DNA from: Chytridium lagenaria
Lineage: Eukaryota > Chytridiomycota > Chytridiomycetes > Chytridiales > Chytridiaceae
Assembly (NCBI GenBank): GCA_025449115.1
Contig: JAHLKC010000033.1
Span: 186,001 to 250,000, forward strand
Reading direction: 5' to 3'
DNA: 64,000 nucleotides
Part shown: piece after piece, positions 63,977-64,000 of the stretch
Numbering within the stretch: the stretch's first letter is position 1
Layout of the letters: every line of letters begins with the position of its first letter
The notes under the pieces: model-generated
Databases searched by the model: none
Seen by the model: only the letters and a program-made list of their open reading frames with translations
Told to the model about the DNA's origin: nothing
Made by a program: the position numbers and the translations under genes

Positions 63977-64000
63977 TCGCCTTTGCCTTCAAAACATTAT

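Overview
The window looks like nuclear DNA of a fungus, probably an early-diverging (chytrid-like) lineage. Genes are split by many short GT-AG introns. The products include cell-wall associated families (WSC domains, a CBM19-like secreted protein), a GDS1/APSES-type regulator and a YOR1-like ABCC pump. There are Pol III tRNA clusters and several retroelement families. No operons, ribosome binding sites or CRISPR arrays are present. The lineage is inferred from gene content only.

Layout: 0-2.4 kb is a decayed retroelement area with a Ty1/copia RNase H remnant. 2.4-3.3 kb holds six tRNA genes on the minus strand plus a flank; the whole block is duplicated at 40.8-41.8 kb. 4.6-10.5 kb holds a BTG/TOB-family gene (-), a DJ-1/PfpI gene (+) and a secreted protein (-) with six near-identical cysteine-rich modules. 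11.3-13.15 kb is a decayed copy of the DJ-1/secreted-protein 3' ends. 13.2-15.8 kb is acetyl-CoA synthetase. An unrecognised gene lies at 16.8-17.7 kb.

18.4-33.2 kb is a mobile-element block. A full-length APE-type LINE (18462-24104) is inserted at the 5' end of a tRNA-Ser(TGA) gene, with a 13-bp target-site duplication and a poly(A) tail. A chromovirus-like LTR element (25986-28801) has two 972-bp LTRs and a very short interior. Older LINE fragments and three copies of an unrelated repeat also lie here.

33.9-40.4 kb is one large regulator gene with a GDS1-like winged helix, a long acidic linker and two APSES/KilA-N-like segments. 42.1-44.4 kb holds an unknown gene (-) and a small cysteine-rich secreted or GPI-type protein (+). 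45.4-51.9 kb is a full-size ABCC transporter. 52.4-57.5 kb carries a WSC-domain gene, decayed copies of it, a nuclear-looking basic protein and four copies of a ~150-bp block with an inverted repeat. 57.9-59.4 kb is an ankyrin-repeat protein. 59.9-64.0 kb (-) holds a WSC membrane-sensor-like gene and a multi-exon membrane protein.

Several well-conserved genes (acetyl-CoA synthetase, ABCC transporter, ankyrin protein, GDS1/APSES gene, LINE ORFs) read through only if many single-base frame changes are allowed, often at homopolymers. Sequencing error and real decay cannot be separated from the sequence alone. The BTG and DJ-1 genes are intact, and the two LTR copies show no length difference. 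All exon boundaries are manual reconstructions.
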